Source of the DNA: Nymphaea colorata
Lineage: Eukaryota > Streptophyta > Magnoliopsida > Nymphaeales > Nymphaeaceae
DNA length: 64,000 bases
Reading direction: 5' to 3'
Assembly: GCF_008831285.2 (NCBI RefSeq)
Contig: NC_045151.1
Location: 6,213,682 to 6,277,681 of the forward strand
In this document: positions 37,776 through 48,750 of the stretch, in pieces
Position numbering within the stretch: position 1 is the first letter of the stretch
Layout of the letters: every line of letters begins with the position of its first letter
Notes under the pieces: model-generated
Told to the model about the DNA's origin: nothing
Database searches by the model: none
Seen by the model: the letters and a program-made list of their open reading frames with translations, nothing else
Made by a program: the position numbers and the translations under genes

Positions 37776-38070
37776 AGGGCAGCCCGACCCTGCCTGGTTA
37801 TAATAAAATAATATTTTTGTAAAATTATAAAATATTTCTTAAATATAAAATATATTTCTTAATAATAAATATATATTATAAAAATATATATAAAATATAT
37901 TTTTTAATCATTAACGGGTCGGATCGGGCTGGGCCCAGGCTGACTCGGGCCGGCCCATCGGGCCTGGGCCAGTCCCCGGCCAGCCCATTGGGCCCGGGCT
38001 GGGTTTTTCCCAGCCCAGACCTGGGGCCGAACCGGGCCAGGTCCTGGGCCCCACGGGCGGCCCAGCCCTA
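37776..38070. mobile_element. Short hAT-like MITE with GGCCC-rich right arm
   Basis: The left end CAGGGCAGCCCGACC and the inverse of the right end TAGGGCTGGGCCGCC are imperfect terminal repeats. The flanking 8-mers ACTAGAAT and ACCACAAT match at 6 of 8. The left half is almost pure A/T; the right half (37914-38070) is dominated by GGGCC/CCCGG words. The ends are less certain than those of the next element. Confidence 0.55.
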
Positions 38071-38162
38071 ACCACAATAAAGGAAAGGAGAGGGTTGTTT
38101 TTCTTTTTTTAGAGGGGGAGGGTTGGGGGAGAGAGAGTGTGAGAGAAAATAGTTCTCACACG

Positions 38163-39196
38163 TAGGCCCGGCGGCAGCCGAACATTTTCTTTGTCGGGCT
38201 CAACTTGTCGGGCTCAACTTGAGTGAGCCTGGGCCAACCCGGGATCTTAACGGGTCGGGCCCGGTTATCATTTTCTAGGCCCGGCCGGCCTGACGGCCAG
38301 TTAGGTCATCGACTCAATCCTGATTTCCTTCCTCCGCCGTGCCTCCCTCCCCTTTCGCATTTTCAGGTTCGTTGTTGTCGAACTGCAGCTTGCTGGTCTC
38401 TTCCATGGTTGCCGTCAATGGCGTCGTCGGCGACAAGGCTGCCCTGGTCGGTGTCTGTCCGATATTCTTCCGTTTTGCTGGTTTTTGATCGGTAAGGGTT
38501 TGTACCGAGTTGGGCATTGAGGATTTTGTGTGGTTTGAATCGGAGAAGCAAAAACCTTTGTTGGAGAAGATGAAGCCGTCTGGCAGGAAGAGGGACAGGA
38601 AGGAAAAGGATGCGAACGCTGGCATTCCTAATTCCTCAGTGTCAGATTTCTCTCTGGCAAATGTTGAGGTGGTCGAGGACGGAGCTACAGAGCGGAGGAA
38701 GCACAGGCGACCGAGGAAGAACCCCATTGACGATGCCCAGAACACCGGGACCATGCATTCCAAAGAGGGCACAATAGTACGGGAAGCACCCACCTCCGAA
38801 TTGGGTGCTTGGCTCACCAACTAGGACGGTAACAAGGGTTGTTGAAGACAGTAGTGGAGAGTTGTTGAGGCTTGCTGCTGCTAATGTTGGTGAAGCTAAG
38901 AAGAAGAACGTGATTAAGGTTGTGCCTTCAATGGACACGGTGGTTAAGGTGTTCTGTGTCCACAAGAGGCTGCCCTGGTCGCAGTCCGGGAACGGAGGGA
39001 AGCCGATGGGCGATGGGGTCATTGGCAGGGCGGAGAGCCGGAGACGGCCGTGTGGGCATCAGGCCGACCCGGTAAGACCCGGCCCGGCCCGCCAGTTAAC
39101 GAAAACGGGCTGAGCTGGGCCACGGGCATGGTCGACCAGGCCCAGCCCGGCCCCTCAAATAACCGGGCCGGGTCTTGAACCCGATGCCCAGGCCTA
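38163..39196. mobile_element. hAT-like element carrying a captured gene fragment
   Basis: Terminal words are TAGGCCCGG at the left and the inverse of TAGGCCTGG at the right (8 of 9). Flanking 8-bp direct repeats are CTCACACG (38155-38162) and CTCACACA (39197-39204), 7 of 8, as expected for hAT. Both arms (38163-38300 and 39055-39190) are packed with GGCCCGG/CCGGGCC words. The middle is GC-richer than the surroundings and contains a DEG9-like coding fragment rather than a transposase. Confidence 0.75.
38570..39010 (+). pseudogene. Captured DEG9/DegP9-like protease N-terminal fragment
   Basis: From ATG 38570 the frame encodes a Lys/Arg-rich, low-complexity leader (MKPSGRKRDRKEKD) like the basic N-terminus of the plant nuclear/nucleolar Deg-family serine protease DEG9. 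After a frame change near 38815 it continues in another frame to VIKVVPSMDTVVKVFCVHK and LPW (about 38910-38985), which resembles the conserved segment just before the protease domain of that family. The catalytic domain itself is absent. The fragment lies wholly between the ends of the hAT-like element, so capture by the transposon is inferred. The identity rests on a roughly 17-residue conserved stretch remembered from the family. Confidence 0.55.
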
Positions 39197-39204
39197 CTCA
39201 CACA

Positions 39205-41030
39205 ATGATGTAAGGGCAATTTTGGTAGGAAGATGAAACACTTTTCCTTTCCTTCTCAATCTCTCTATTTTTAGAGGGATTAAAAATTTATTGGAAGATC
39301 TTTTCTTTTCCTTTCCTTTCCTCTTTTTTAAGTTTTGTTTTCTTTCCTCTTATTTAAGTGACCATCCAAACAAAGTATAACCTATCCTTTCCATTCCTTT
39401 CATTCTCTCCTTCCATCCAAACAGGGTGTAAGGGACTGAAATGGGGATGGCCTGCAATTGAGTGTGAGGTTAGATGGTAATTGGGAGAGGCAAATATTAA
39501 TTTTTGGCCTCGGGTTTGGGGAGTGTGTATGCCTAAAGTATTCACTAATTCATCAGAGGTTTTTTAATTGTTGATTTTACTTTGTCATCAAAATTCAATC
39601 TGATTTTGGATGGGTGTGGCATGGAGTAGCCATTACTATCAGAAGGGGCTAATATTCTACTTTATGTAGGAAAGGAAGCATGTAAGGTGAAGTTGGTAAA
39701 GGTCGGGCAGACGATCAAGAAGCAGGGAGTAGAGAAAAGGAGGAGAGTCTGGATTTGACATAGGGATGTTCATCCTAGCAGACATTGGTTTGTCTTTATA
39801 GTTGCAAATGGGTGTCTTCCAACCGTGGGCTGGTTAGAAAGGAGGGGATAACCCTTTGCCAACAGTTGTAGAACTGCAACAAAAATATGAAACATGTGTG
39901 ATAGATATGCAAATGGTCATGTTGTTCTGAATTGGTAAATGAGTTTACCTAGAGAACCTCTTATAGGAAAAGAGAATTGAAATACACGGCATGCCCCAAT
40001 TATCAAGATCACTGTTTTTAGATGTGAAAAAAGGGAAACTTGGGTTCCAAATAAGTTAGTTAAATTTCTTGGTTGAAGGAAGATAGAAAATATAATGGCT
40101 TGTTAACGGGGGGACGTACATATTGCTACTGAACTTTTAAAGAGAAGTGAATATGCCTCCTTTTCAATGGTTCTTCCTGTTTCTTTTGGTGGTGGTTGTG
40201 GTGGACGACTGGTGTGAAGATGGTTTGGGTTGGAATGCAGTTCCACTATATAATAAATGTAATTGTATTATTTTTATTTGCTTCCATGTTTGTGCTATTG
40301 GAGCGACAATCTGAGACAAAATTGTAAAGGCCAGAGAGGAACATTTGTATATATATCAAGTTTCCGTGCTCGCTCCACTATAATACCACCATGAGTGATA
40401 AGTGGTATGAAGGGAACTTGAAGATTATTAAGGCGAAGACCTAGGATAAACTTCTGATCCAGCCAGTCCGCACCTTCATCTTTCACATTGTGTTGCCTTT
40501 ATTAGTGGTTTAGTCAGTATTTGCTTGAATATATGTATCTCAAAATGCTGGTTCATTAGGGGAAAAGGGGGAGTTGCAACACCATGCTATAGCCATTGAC
40601 ACAAAAACAAACAACAATTGGTGGAACATTCTCTTCAGCAAAGAAAAAAACGAATACTAGGAGAGCCCACCTGAAGGTGGTTTTGTGGACACCCCTGCGC
40701 ATGAAAATTAGTGTAGGGTGTGCAATGACCAAAATACCTCAATTGAAATACAAAAATAAACATTTTAGAGGGTTAAGGAAGGGGTTTTAAAAAAATGAAA
40801 AAGCCTAAAATGTTCATTACTTTATAAAAAAATTCAAAAATACTCTCATCCCCCTTTGGTGCATACTTATTGCGTGCACAAAGGTGTATACTTGTTGCGT
40901 GAATAGTGATGAGCACACAACTCAACTCCTGCGTAACCGATTGACAATAGAGAGGCTTTGTCGGGGTGGGGGGGAGAGAGAGAGAGAAAAATGAACACGG
41001 ATTCATTAAAACAGGAAACATCCAAGAGAA
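39205..41030. other. Spacer between hAT-like elements and the LINE/copia nest
   Basis: No gene was recognised. Near 39360-39430 the words CCATCCAAACAAAG and CCATCCAAACAGGG look like the right ends of MITEs, but no matching left end was found. Confidence 0.4.
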
Positions 41031-41374
41031 ATGGATGGCAAGACAAACAACAATCATAAACAAAATTGTTGAGTAACTAACAATAACATCCAGATGCCAA
41101 AATGTTTTGACAATAACAGTCACATCAGTACACAGGTTGAAAAGAAGGACCTGAAAGGCATATGGCTGCTCCCTAAATAAGACATTATTTCTCATGTCCA
41201 AATATGCCACCAAAACACAAAAGCCATGATCTCCAAAGGAAACACCATCTCTTAGATCCGCGGATACTCCTAGGTCCGAACAAAAGATCACGCACAAAAG
41301 AAGATTGATAAACATCTGGGGAAGGATGCAAGAAAGAGTTTTTGCACTTCATTGTAGCCCCAAAACAGGTGATA
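41031..41374 (-). pseudogene. LINE fragment, C-terminal part (left of copia insertion)
   Basis: The minus-strand reading from the copia junction gives TCFGATMKCKNSFLHPSPD and then RSIRGSKRWCFLWRSWLLCF and FGHEK, followed by stops. It continues without loss the reading frame that enters from 46068 on the other side of the copia element once one copy of TGATA is removed. The pattern is that of the zinc-binding region at the C-terminus of plant L1-type reverse transcriptases. Confidence 0.55.
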
Positions 41375-41640
41375 TGTTAAAGGAAACAATTGAATTGCCA
41401 CACCTCAACGACCATTCATCTCAACGCCCATTTCAAGGTTCACCTCAACTTGCCTCAAATATCAAAGTTATTTTAGAAAACTTTGTCATGTGAAGAAAGG
41501 AGGGATCACTCCTTACCGTTGTTATATTGCTGTATATATTTTCTTGAATTCTAGTAAACAATAATACAATCTTTCCATTGATAATGTTTCTTTCTTGTTC
41601 TCCCTCAACGTGTCATTCCTCATGAGTAAAGCATTTCACA
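41375..41640 (+). repeat. 5' LTR of the copia element
   Basis: 266 bp, TG...CA ends. It contains an extra 16 bp relative to the 3' LTR, in a region where CTCAACG..CCATT occurs twice in a row. Confidence 0.93.
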
Positions 41641-41652
41641 TCATATCAGAGC
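41641..41652 (+). other. Primer-binding site of the copia element
   Basis: TCATATCAGAGC directly follows the LTR and matches 10 of 12 bases of TGGTATCAGAGC, the complement of the initiator methionine tRNA 3' end used by most plant copia elements. Confidence 0.8.
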
Positions 41653-41653
41653 A

Positions 41654-42700
41654 ATGAGGACAATGGCAGACCATGGAGTTGATGAGAACAGTGAAAGACG
41701 AAAGACGGATGATGTCGTTCATGTTGATCCCAGCGGCGCAGATCTGTCCCAGGTGATGTCTAACCCTTTATTCACCATTCAGACAACCCTGGAAATATCT
41801 TGGTCTCACAACATTTTAATGGGAAAAATTATGGGACGTGGAGTAAAGCCATGTTAATGGCTCTTTCAACAAAAAACAAAATTGGTTTCATTGATGGTTC
41901 TATTAGGGAACCAGAAAAGGATTATCTGAGCTATTATCTATGGGTTCGGTCCAACAATATGATACTTTCTTGGATCTTAAATTCAGTCAACAAAGATATT
42001 GTAGAAAGTGTTATTTATTCGACTAACGCTAGAGAGGTCTAGAAAGATTTTGTGAGAACGATTTACTCAAAGCCTCACTCCTCGGATCAATCAAATCCAG
42101 AGTGCTATTAGTCATCTACAACATGATACTATGACTGTTGCATTATATTATACCAAATTAAAGGCTATTTGGGACGAGCTTAGTTCATATTCTCTCATTC
42201 CTGTGTGTTCTTGTGGGGCCATGAAGTCGTATTCAGAACAACTCCAAAGGGAACATGTTATCCAATTCCTAATGGGTCTAACAATGATTCTTATAATGCT
42301 GTTAGAGGCCAGATTTTATTTCTTGATCTCCTTCCCAATGTCAACAAAGTTTATGCAATGGTCCTCTAAGAAGAAAAACAGCATGAGGCACGGTTTTCTG
42401 GTTCAACTATTGGAGGAGTGCAGCCTTGGCAGTCAAACAAAGTGAGCATGTTAAACAAATCAGTTATGGTGCTAACCATGGTGGATTTTATAGAAGCAAA
42501 AGAGGATGACAAAATCGGCCTATTTGTAGCCACTGCCAAGGAATTGGACATATTAAAGAAAAGTGTTTCAAACTGATTGGGTACCCTCCAGGGCATCGAT
42601 TTTATTATCTTAATTTTAAACCACCTATTGCAGCTAATGTGTCTCAAAGGAAACAATACACCAGATGTAAAAATCGACTCCCTTTGATGGTGTTCGGGGT
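41654..42700 (+). pseudogene. copia gag, degenerate
   Basis: It starts at ATG 41654. After a frame change near 41800 it reads VSQHFNGKNYGTWSKAMLMA and SWILNSVNKDIVESVIYS, the usual copia gag N-terminal domain, and then LYYTKLKAIWDELSSY (42140-42190). The nucleic-acid-binding zinc knuckle CSHCQGIGHIKEKC (42525-42566) is intact as C-x2-C-x4-H-x4-C. At least three frame changes or stops separate these parts, so no capsid protein can be made from one frame. Confidence 0.85.
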
Positions 42701-45700
42701 CTAGGTTATGGAGGACTAGATACTAAAGGTTATGCTCCAGCATTTACACTTGAAGAATATCACAAATTGCTATCCTTAGTGAAGAACCAGCAGACCAATA
42801 TAAACTTTGCATGTAATGCAGCCCAGGAGGTAATGTTTATTCTATTAACACCCAATCTTTTACTTGGATTATGGACTTGGGAGCGAGTCCACATATATGT
42901 ATTGATGAAAATATGCTTCAAAACTTAAAATCATGCAATGTTCATGTGACATTACCAAATGAAAAAACAATTCCAGTCCATCAAGCGGGTAAACTATCTA
43001 TTCCTTCATTTGAAGCTAATGATGTGTTATGCATTCCTTCTTTTAAGGTTAATTTACTTTCAGTTAACGAACTAACAAAAAATTTAAATTGTTCCATAAC
43101 CTTTTTACATGATCGTTGGATTATTTAGGACCTAGAATCGAAGATGACGATTGGGCAGGGTGAGGTGAAAGGTGGACTATATGTTCTTCAACAAAGACCA
43201 CCATGTGTTCAAGCTTGTCTTGCCGTTTCTACTCATGAACTTTGGCATAAAAGATTAGGTCACCTTTCGCATTCTCGCTTAAAGCTAGTGAATAATTATT
43301 TAGATTTAAACTTTGACTTGAATGATGATTATGTTTGTGATGCTTGCCATCGAGCAAAACAAACTCGACTTAAGTTTGGTTTAAGTGAAATTTCTACTAT
43401 GCATCATTTTGATTTAATTCATTGTGATATTTGGGGTCCTTATGTTCAATCTACTATTTCTGGTGCACATTATTTTTTTTAGCATTGTAGATGATTACTC
43501 TCATGCCACTTGGATTTTCTTAATGAGACATAAATGTGAAACATTACATCTTATCAAATTTTTTTTTGCTTTGATTAAAACACAGTTTAATTGTCAAATT
43601 AAATCTTTGTCAATGGATAATGGGACTGAATTTTTATTCATATGAAATGAAGGATTTTTTACAAAAACAAGGTACCACTCATCAACATAGTTGTGTGGCT
43701 ACTCCACAACAAAATGGCGTAGTGGAACATAAACACTGCCACCTTCCTGAAGTTGCAAGGGCCTTACGTTTTGAATCAAATTTACCTTTGCATTTTTCGG
43801 GTGAATGTGTTTTGACAGCCATTTATCTAATAAATCGTATATCATCATCAAAACTTAATGAAAAATCTCCTTTTGAAATATTATTTGGAAAAAAGCCAAA
43901 CATCAAACATCTTAGAGTTTTTGGATCATTATGTTATGCCACGAACACATGCCAAAACATGGACAAAATTGATTCTAGAGTGAATAAGTGTATTTTCATT
44001 GGGTACCCTGATGGACAAAAAACCTATAAATTGTATGATCTTGAGACACATAAGGTGTTTGTTAGTCGCGATGTAATCTTTCATGAAAATATTTTTTCTT
44101 TTCAAAATAAAAATTGGTGAAAAAAGTATTGTTTTGCCCATTCCGTATGATCTAGATATTTATCCCACACAAGGTATGAGGGATAAAAGGTCCCTTACTA
44201 ACCCCCTTAATTAGAACACATTGACCTAGGAACCAATATTTCGCCTCCCACACAAGAACGACATGTACAAGTCAATCAAACAGATGAGGAGTGCCTAGAT
44301 ACAAATGAACACAAACTATCTTCGTTTGATCTAGATCTATATCTAGATCCACCTAGGGGATCTACTCGTGTAAGAAAACCTACAATATGGTTAAAAGATT
44401 TCTAATGTTCACTTCTTACTTCACCCTCAACAAAAGACATCTCCAATTCAAGTCAGCAAAAAGGAACGAGGTATCCTATAAGAGGGTACGCTCAACAAGA
44501 GGGATTGGACTATAATGAAACATTCGCTCTGGTAGCAAAAATGGTCACGGTACGTACTCTTTTTACTATAGCAGCTAATCAAGATTGGATCATGTGTCAA
44601 ATGGACGTCAATAATGCTTTCCTACATGGCGACCTGCATGATGATGTCTACATGTAAATACCTCAAGGGTATGTCAAACAGGGGGAGAATCAGGTATGTA
44701 AATTACATAAATCTCTGTATGGTTTAAAACAATCTCCAAGAAATTGGTTTCATAAACTTTCAACTGCTCTGGAAGATTATGAATTTATGCAATCTAAAGT
44801 TGATCACTCTTTATTCACATTCAAGTGTGATAAAATCTTTCTTACTATTCTGGTATACGTTAATGACTTGATAATTGCAGGAAATGTAAAGGATGAAGTT
44901 GAGAACTTCAAATCATTTCTATGTAAAAAATTTCACATGAAGGACTTAGGCAAACCTAAATATTTTTTGGGAATTGAAATTGCCCGTTTTTCAAAAGGTA
45001 TATATCTCTCACAACAAAAATATGTTCTAGATATTATTCATGAAATATGTCTCTCGGGAGCAAAACCAGCAGAAACGCCAATGGAACAAAAGCATGGGTT
45101 GGACGAAGATCATGGAGACTACATCAAGGACCCAAAACAATATCGGCGGCTTATTGGGAGACTAATCTGTCTCAGCATTACACGCCCAAATATACAATAC
45201 GCTATGCACGTCCTAAGCATGTTCATGCAACAACCACGCATACCTCACCTACAAGCGGCATTCCGAGTGATTCGATATCTCAAGAAGAATTCGGTTCAAG
45301 GCATTCTAATGAGTAAAGAGAATAATATGCAGTTAAGTGCCTTTTTGTGATTCAAATTGGGCTACTTGCCGTCAAAAGCGACGATCTGTCACTAGTTATT
45401 GCGTGTTCCTTGGGCTAGTTCCCATATCTTGGAAGTCAAAGAAACAATAGACGGTGTCATGAGCCTCTGCTGAAGCATACAAATCCATGGCTAATGTGGT
45501 ATGCCAAATAACATGGTTAAGATATCTATTAAAAGACTTTGGAGTTAGTCAACTACATCCAGCAACGATTTTCTGTGACAACCAAGCAGCATTACATATA
45601 GCTGCAAATCCAGTTTTTCATGAGCGCACAAAATATATTGAACTAGATTGTCACGTTGTACGAGAGAAATTGCTTTAGGGGACAATACGCACATGCTACA

Positions 45701-45790
45701 TTTGAAGCAAAGACCAACTAGCAGACTTATTTACTAAAGCATTAGGAAAAGAAGGTTTTTATCATCCATTGTTCAAACTTGGTGTCATCA
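42700..45790 (+). pseudogene. copia pol (protease, integrase, RT, RNase H), degenerate
   Basis: The protease active site reads MDLGAS (about 42871) instead of D-S/T-G-A. The integrase zinc region is HELWHKRLGHLS and CDACHRAKQ (43225-43370). The integrase core has its D-D-E set in HCDIWGP (43420), SMDNGTEF (43610) and PQQNGVVEH (43705), with stops at about 43483 and 43643. In the reverse transcriptase, QMDVNNAFLHGDL (44600) is followed by a TAA at 44655, and the catalytic YVDD is YVND (about 44858). LGKPKYFLGIEIARF and LIGRLICLSITRPNIQYAM follow. RNase H shows SMANVVCQITWLRYLLKDFG and FCDNQAALHIAANPVFHERT (45480-45640), ending with DLFTKAL (45725). The multiple lesions make it inactive. Confidence 0.93.
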
Positions 45791-45804
45791 ATCTTTACAC
45801 ACCT

Positions 45805-45817
45805 GTTTAAAGGGAAG
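45805..45817 (+). other. Polypurine tract of the copia element
   Basis: The purine run AAAGGGAAG (45809-45817) lies immediately before the 3' LTR, the usual plus-strand priming site. Confidence 0.85.
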
Positions 45818-46067
45818 TGTTAAAGGAAACAATTGAACGGCCACATCTCAACGTCCATTTCAACGTTCACCTCAACTTGCCTCAAATATCAAAGTTATTT
45901 TAGAAAACCTTGTCACGTGAAGAAAGGAGGAATCAGTCCTTACCGTTGTAATTCTGCTGTATATATTTTCTTGAATTTTAGTAAAGAATAATACAATCTT
46001 TCCATTGATAATGTTTCTTTCTTGTTCTCCCTCAACGTGTCATTCCTCATGAGTAAAGCATTTCACA
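45818..46067 (+). repeat. 3' LTR of the copia element
   Basis: 250 bp, TG...CA ends, aligned with 41375-41640. It lacks the 16-bp extra segment. Confidence 0.93.
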
Positions 46068-46450
46068 TGATACAAATCATCTTCGTGTTTTCGTTTAACA
46101 CACAATGGCTGACCAGACATAAACCCCACAGTTTAAGATTGCACTATGTTTGTACTTTGTCTCTAATGATAAACCAGTCATTCAATGTAGCCCTTGGTGG
46201 AGGGCCAGCATCCCACAAGAGCTTATAAGGAAAAGGGGTGGGAGTAGGTGGTAAAACAGAGTGCTAAACAAGAGATGTAGAATGAACTCCATGGGCATGT
46301 TCGGTCCAAAAAAGCTGCTGATGTAAAGGCCTATCTTGGACAAATTGCAGCACAGGCAGCCATGCATTGAATAAATGTGATCTATTAAAAGAGGATGAAG
46401 AAACTTGAACCAACGGAAGATCATGAGCGGGTTGGTATTTTTGTAACATA
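46068..46450 (-). pseudogene. LINE (L1-type) fragment, reverse-transcriptase zinc-binding region (right of copia insertion)
   Basis: Minus-strand reading gives YQPAHDLPLVQ, FWTEHAHGVHSTSLVQHS, PTPFPYKLLWDAGPPPRA, WFIIRDKVQT, a stop, NLKLWGLCLVSHCVLNEN and MICI, ending at the copia TGATA duplication. The order (W..G.FSVKS-like, W....PPR...W, T.DNL..WGL...C) is that of the RT zinc-binding domain of plant LINEs. The upstream reverse-transcriptase core was not seen within the next few hundred bases, so this is a 3' fragment, broken by the later copia insertion. Confidence 0.6.
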
Positions 46451-48317
46451 AGCTTACTTGAGGCCCCATCACTCAGAGGAGAGAGAGGGAGAGAGAGAGA
46501 TGAACCAACTTGATGACCCGTGAGCGAGCAAACGAGCTATGCAAAACTAACTATGGTGAGAACTGAGAAAGCAAGAGAAGTAGAGGCGACTCGCAAGAAT
46601 CCCAAATGGCAATAGAAGCTTGCTTAACGTTGCCGTCGACGTAGAGGTCCACTTGGTGATTGGATTGAAGGCCTACGACGCACCAGAATCTTATCAATGA
46701 TGAGGCAAATATTGTTCACGCCCAAATCGTGAGTTTCAAATCTTGATAAGGAGCTTTGACGCTCCAATCAGTTACCTTTTCGTGAAGGAGCTTCCAAGGT
46801 GGTTGTCGTTCCAGGAACAAAAATCAAGAATAAGGCCAGAGTGACACATTTGATAATATCACATCTTAAACTGAAGGACTTAATATGTACATAATTTGCC
46901 AACGAGGCAGTAGGTTTAAATCAAAATCTAAGATCTGTCTAACCAAATATCCCAATATTAAAAAATAAGGCCTATATTAGGTACATCCCTTTTCATTTTA
47001 ATGTTAATAAAAATTTGAATTAAGGTTGTCTAGGTGTGCTTTTGGTGTCATGAGATGCACCTTTAAAATAAGGTTGTCAATCCTCACTTTTAATCCTTGC
47101 AGTAATTGTTTTGTAGGTACAAGTCTGCCTCCTCCCCACTTTGGACAAATTCCCACCTGATCTAACATTTGGCGCACTCGACAATTATCAACTTGAACCT
47201 GATGCCTCTAAGTCTCATCTATTCTTCACATTCCACAATGCAATACTTCCAAATCTTGTCATTCACATTTCGATGACTTGGTCTTCTGTCAAAGCTAACA
47301 GACAGAATTTGAGAGAGAGAGGGAGAGATACATTCATCTAACAGGGGGCTTTGAGCCATATGGGCATTTTTTTTTTTATTCATATATAAAAAAGAAAAGA
47401 TGGGCAATTCTTTTTTTTAATCTTAAAAAGAAAAGAAAAGAAAGGACGAAAGATCACGAGTAAACAAGCACAAGCATTCTTCAAAGTTGAAGCTCTTAAT
47501 TAGCTATATATTGTAAGCGCATGGGCGACCTCGTATGCACCACAACCGTTGATTCCGTTGAGAAGAAATAAAAAATGAACAGTGCAATGATAACAGGGTC
47601 GGTAGAGAATGCAGAAGAGCGAATGCTGTTGAGAATATCCATGACCGAAACTCCGGCCTTGGGGAAGAGCCACCCCTACAGGTCCCAGCTGTCATCTGCC
47701 CCTTTATTCCATCTCTTTACCACCAAAGTCAATACAGGAAATAAAAAAGAAAGCTTCGCTCTCTCTCTCTCCCTCCCTGTATTTATTGAAACCTTGGGAA
47801 AGCAACCAACTACTTTCCAGCTCCGCCATTAAAAAATGAAGGCCCTGCAACACTTCACTTTCTTTTCTGATACCCTCCTTCTCTTAGCACATGAAACGGC
47901 AAGCTTGCCTTCGCACACGCCCCCAAAAACACACTCACTCGCTCACATGCAAGGATCTCGCTTTAATAAAGGCACAAAAGCACAGGCCTTTTTTCTTGCC
48001 TGAACTCTGGAAAACTGGTGCCCTGCTACTGCAGGGTGCTCGCTCTCTACCATATGAAAAAAAAAATATCGAACAGCTTGGATTTGGGGAAGCTTGAGGA
48101 CGAAGTCTGAACCAAATTTGATACAAGGCCATGATAGTTGATACACGAAGTAATACATAAACCGGAAACTGAGAAGCAAATGTTTTCAGAAGCATTATTA
48201 TTGGTAGTCGCATTCCAGGAAAAGAGTGTGAATCCCAAAACAAAAATCTAGAGAAAAGAATGCGTTTGTAGAATGTAGCATCTACTATAAAACTCGGAAC
48301 TAGACCCCACCCATTTA
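46451..48317. other. Spacer, no gene recognised
   Basis: Open frames of 60-150 codons are present on both strands but overlap each other and show no family features. A GA-rich run occurs at 46476-46500. Confidence 0.4.
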
Positions 48318-48750
48318 GGGCGTTTGCTGCAGCCAGAGTTATGGAATTCAGAATTAAAATTCTCAATAGAGATGAAATGAGAATTGTATTGTCAAACAAA
48401 GAATTTTGATATAGGAACTATACACATTCCAAAATCAAAATTCTAGAATTGTGATCATATTCTAAGGGGTGGAATTATGATTTAGGTATTTTGATTTTTC
48501 TTTTTTAGCTCTCTTTAGGGGACAAGGCATGAAGGTTTGGATTTAAGAATTCTAGAATTTTAATTCTGGTTTCATCAAACAAGTTATTTTCAATTGTGGA
48601 ATCAAATTTTCAGATTATCAAATACAAAAACAGAGTATCAAATACAAAAGGGAAACAGGAATTGAAATTTTCATTCAAATTATAGTTTGGGGAAGAATTT
48701 TGATTATAAACTTTCATTGTAAAATCAAAATTCCAAGCCATCAAACACCC
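48318..48750. mobile_element. PIF/Tourist-like MITE
   Basis: The left end GGGCGTTTGCTGCAGCC and the inverse of the right end GGGTGTTTGATGGCTTGG are imperfect inverted repeats. The ~430-bp interior is a patchwork of AGAATT/AATTCT and AAAATCAAAATTC words in both orientations with no coding capacity. The right end shares TGTTTGATGGCTTGGA with the left terminus of the PIF/Harbinger element at 27781. The flanking triplets TTA and ATA are only a weak target-duplication match. Confidence 0.6.

Larger units (their letters stand above)
41375..46067 (+). mobile_element. Ty1/copia LTR retrotransposon, full length but defective
   Basis: The left LTR is 41375-41640 and the right LTR 45818-46067, both TGTTAAAGG...TTTCACA. 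The 5-bp target duplication TGATA is exact on both sides (41370-41374 and 46068-46072). Domain order is gag, protease, integrase, reverse transcriptase, RNase H, which defines the copia superfamily. By hand the LTRs differ at about 13 of 250 aligned bases plus one 16-bp indel, so insertion is not recent. Frames are broken many times and key residues are changed. Confidence 0.95.

Noticed and set aside
39355-39430. MITE ends with CCATCCAAACA words
   Set aside because: Only one-sided ends were found, with no inverted partner or target duplication.
40773-41315. 180-codon minus-strand open frame
   Set aside because: It is the wrong frame over the LINE fragment; the LINE motifs are read in another frame of the same strand.
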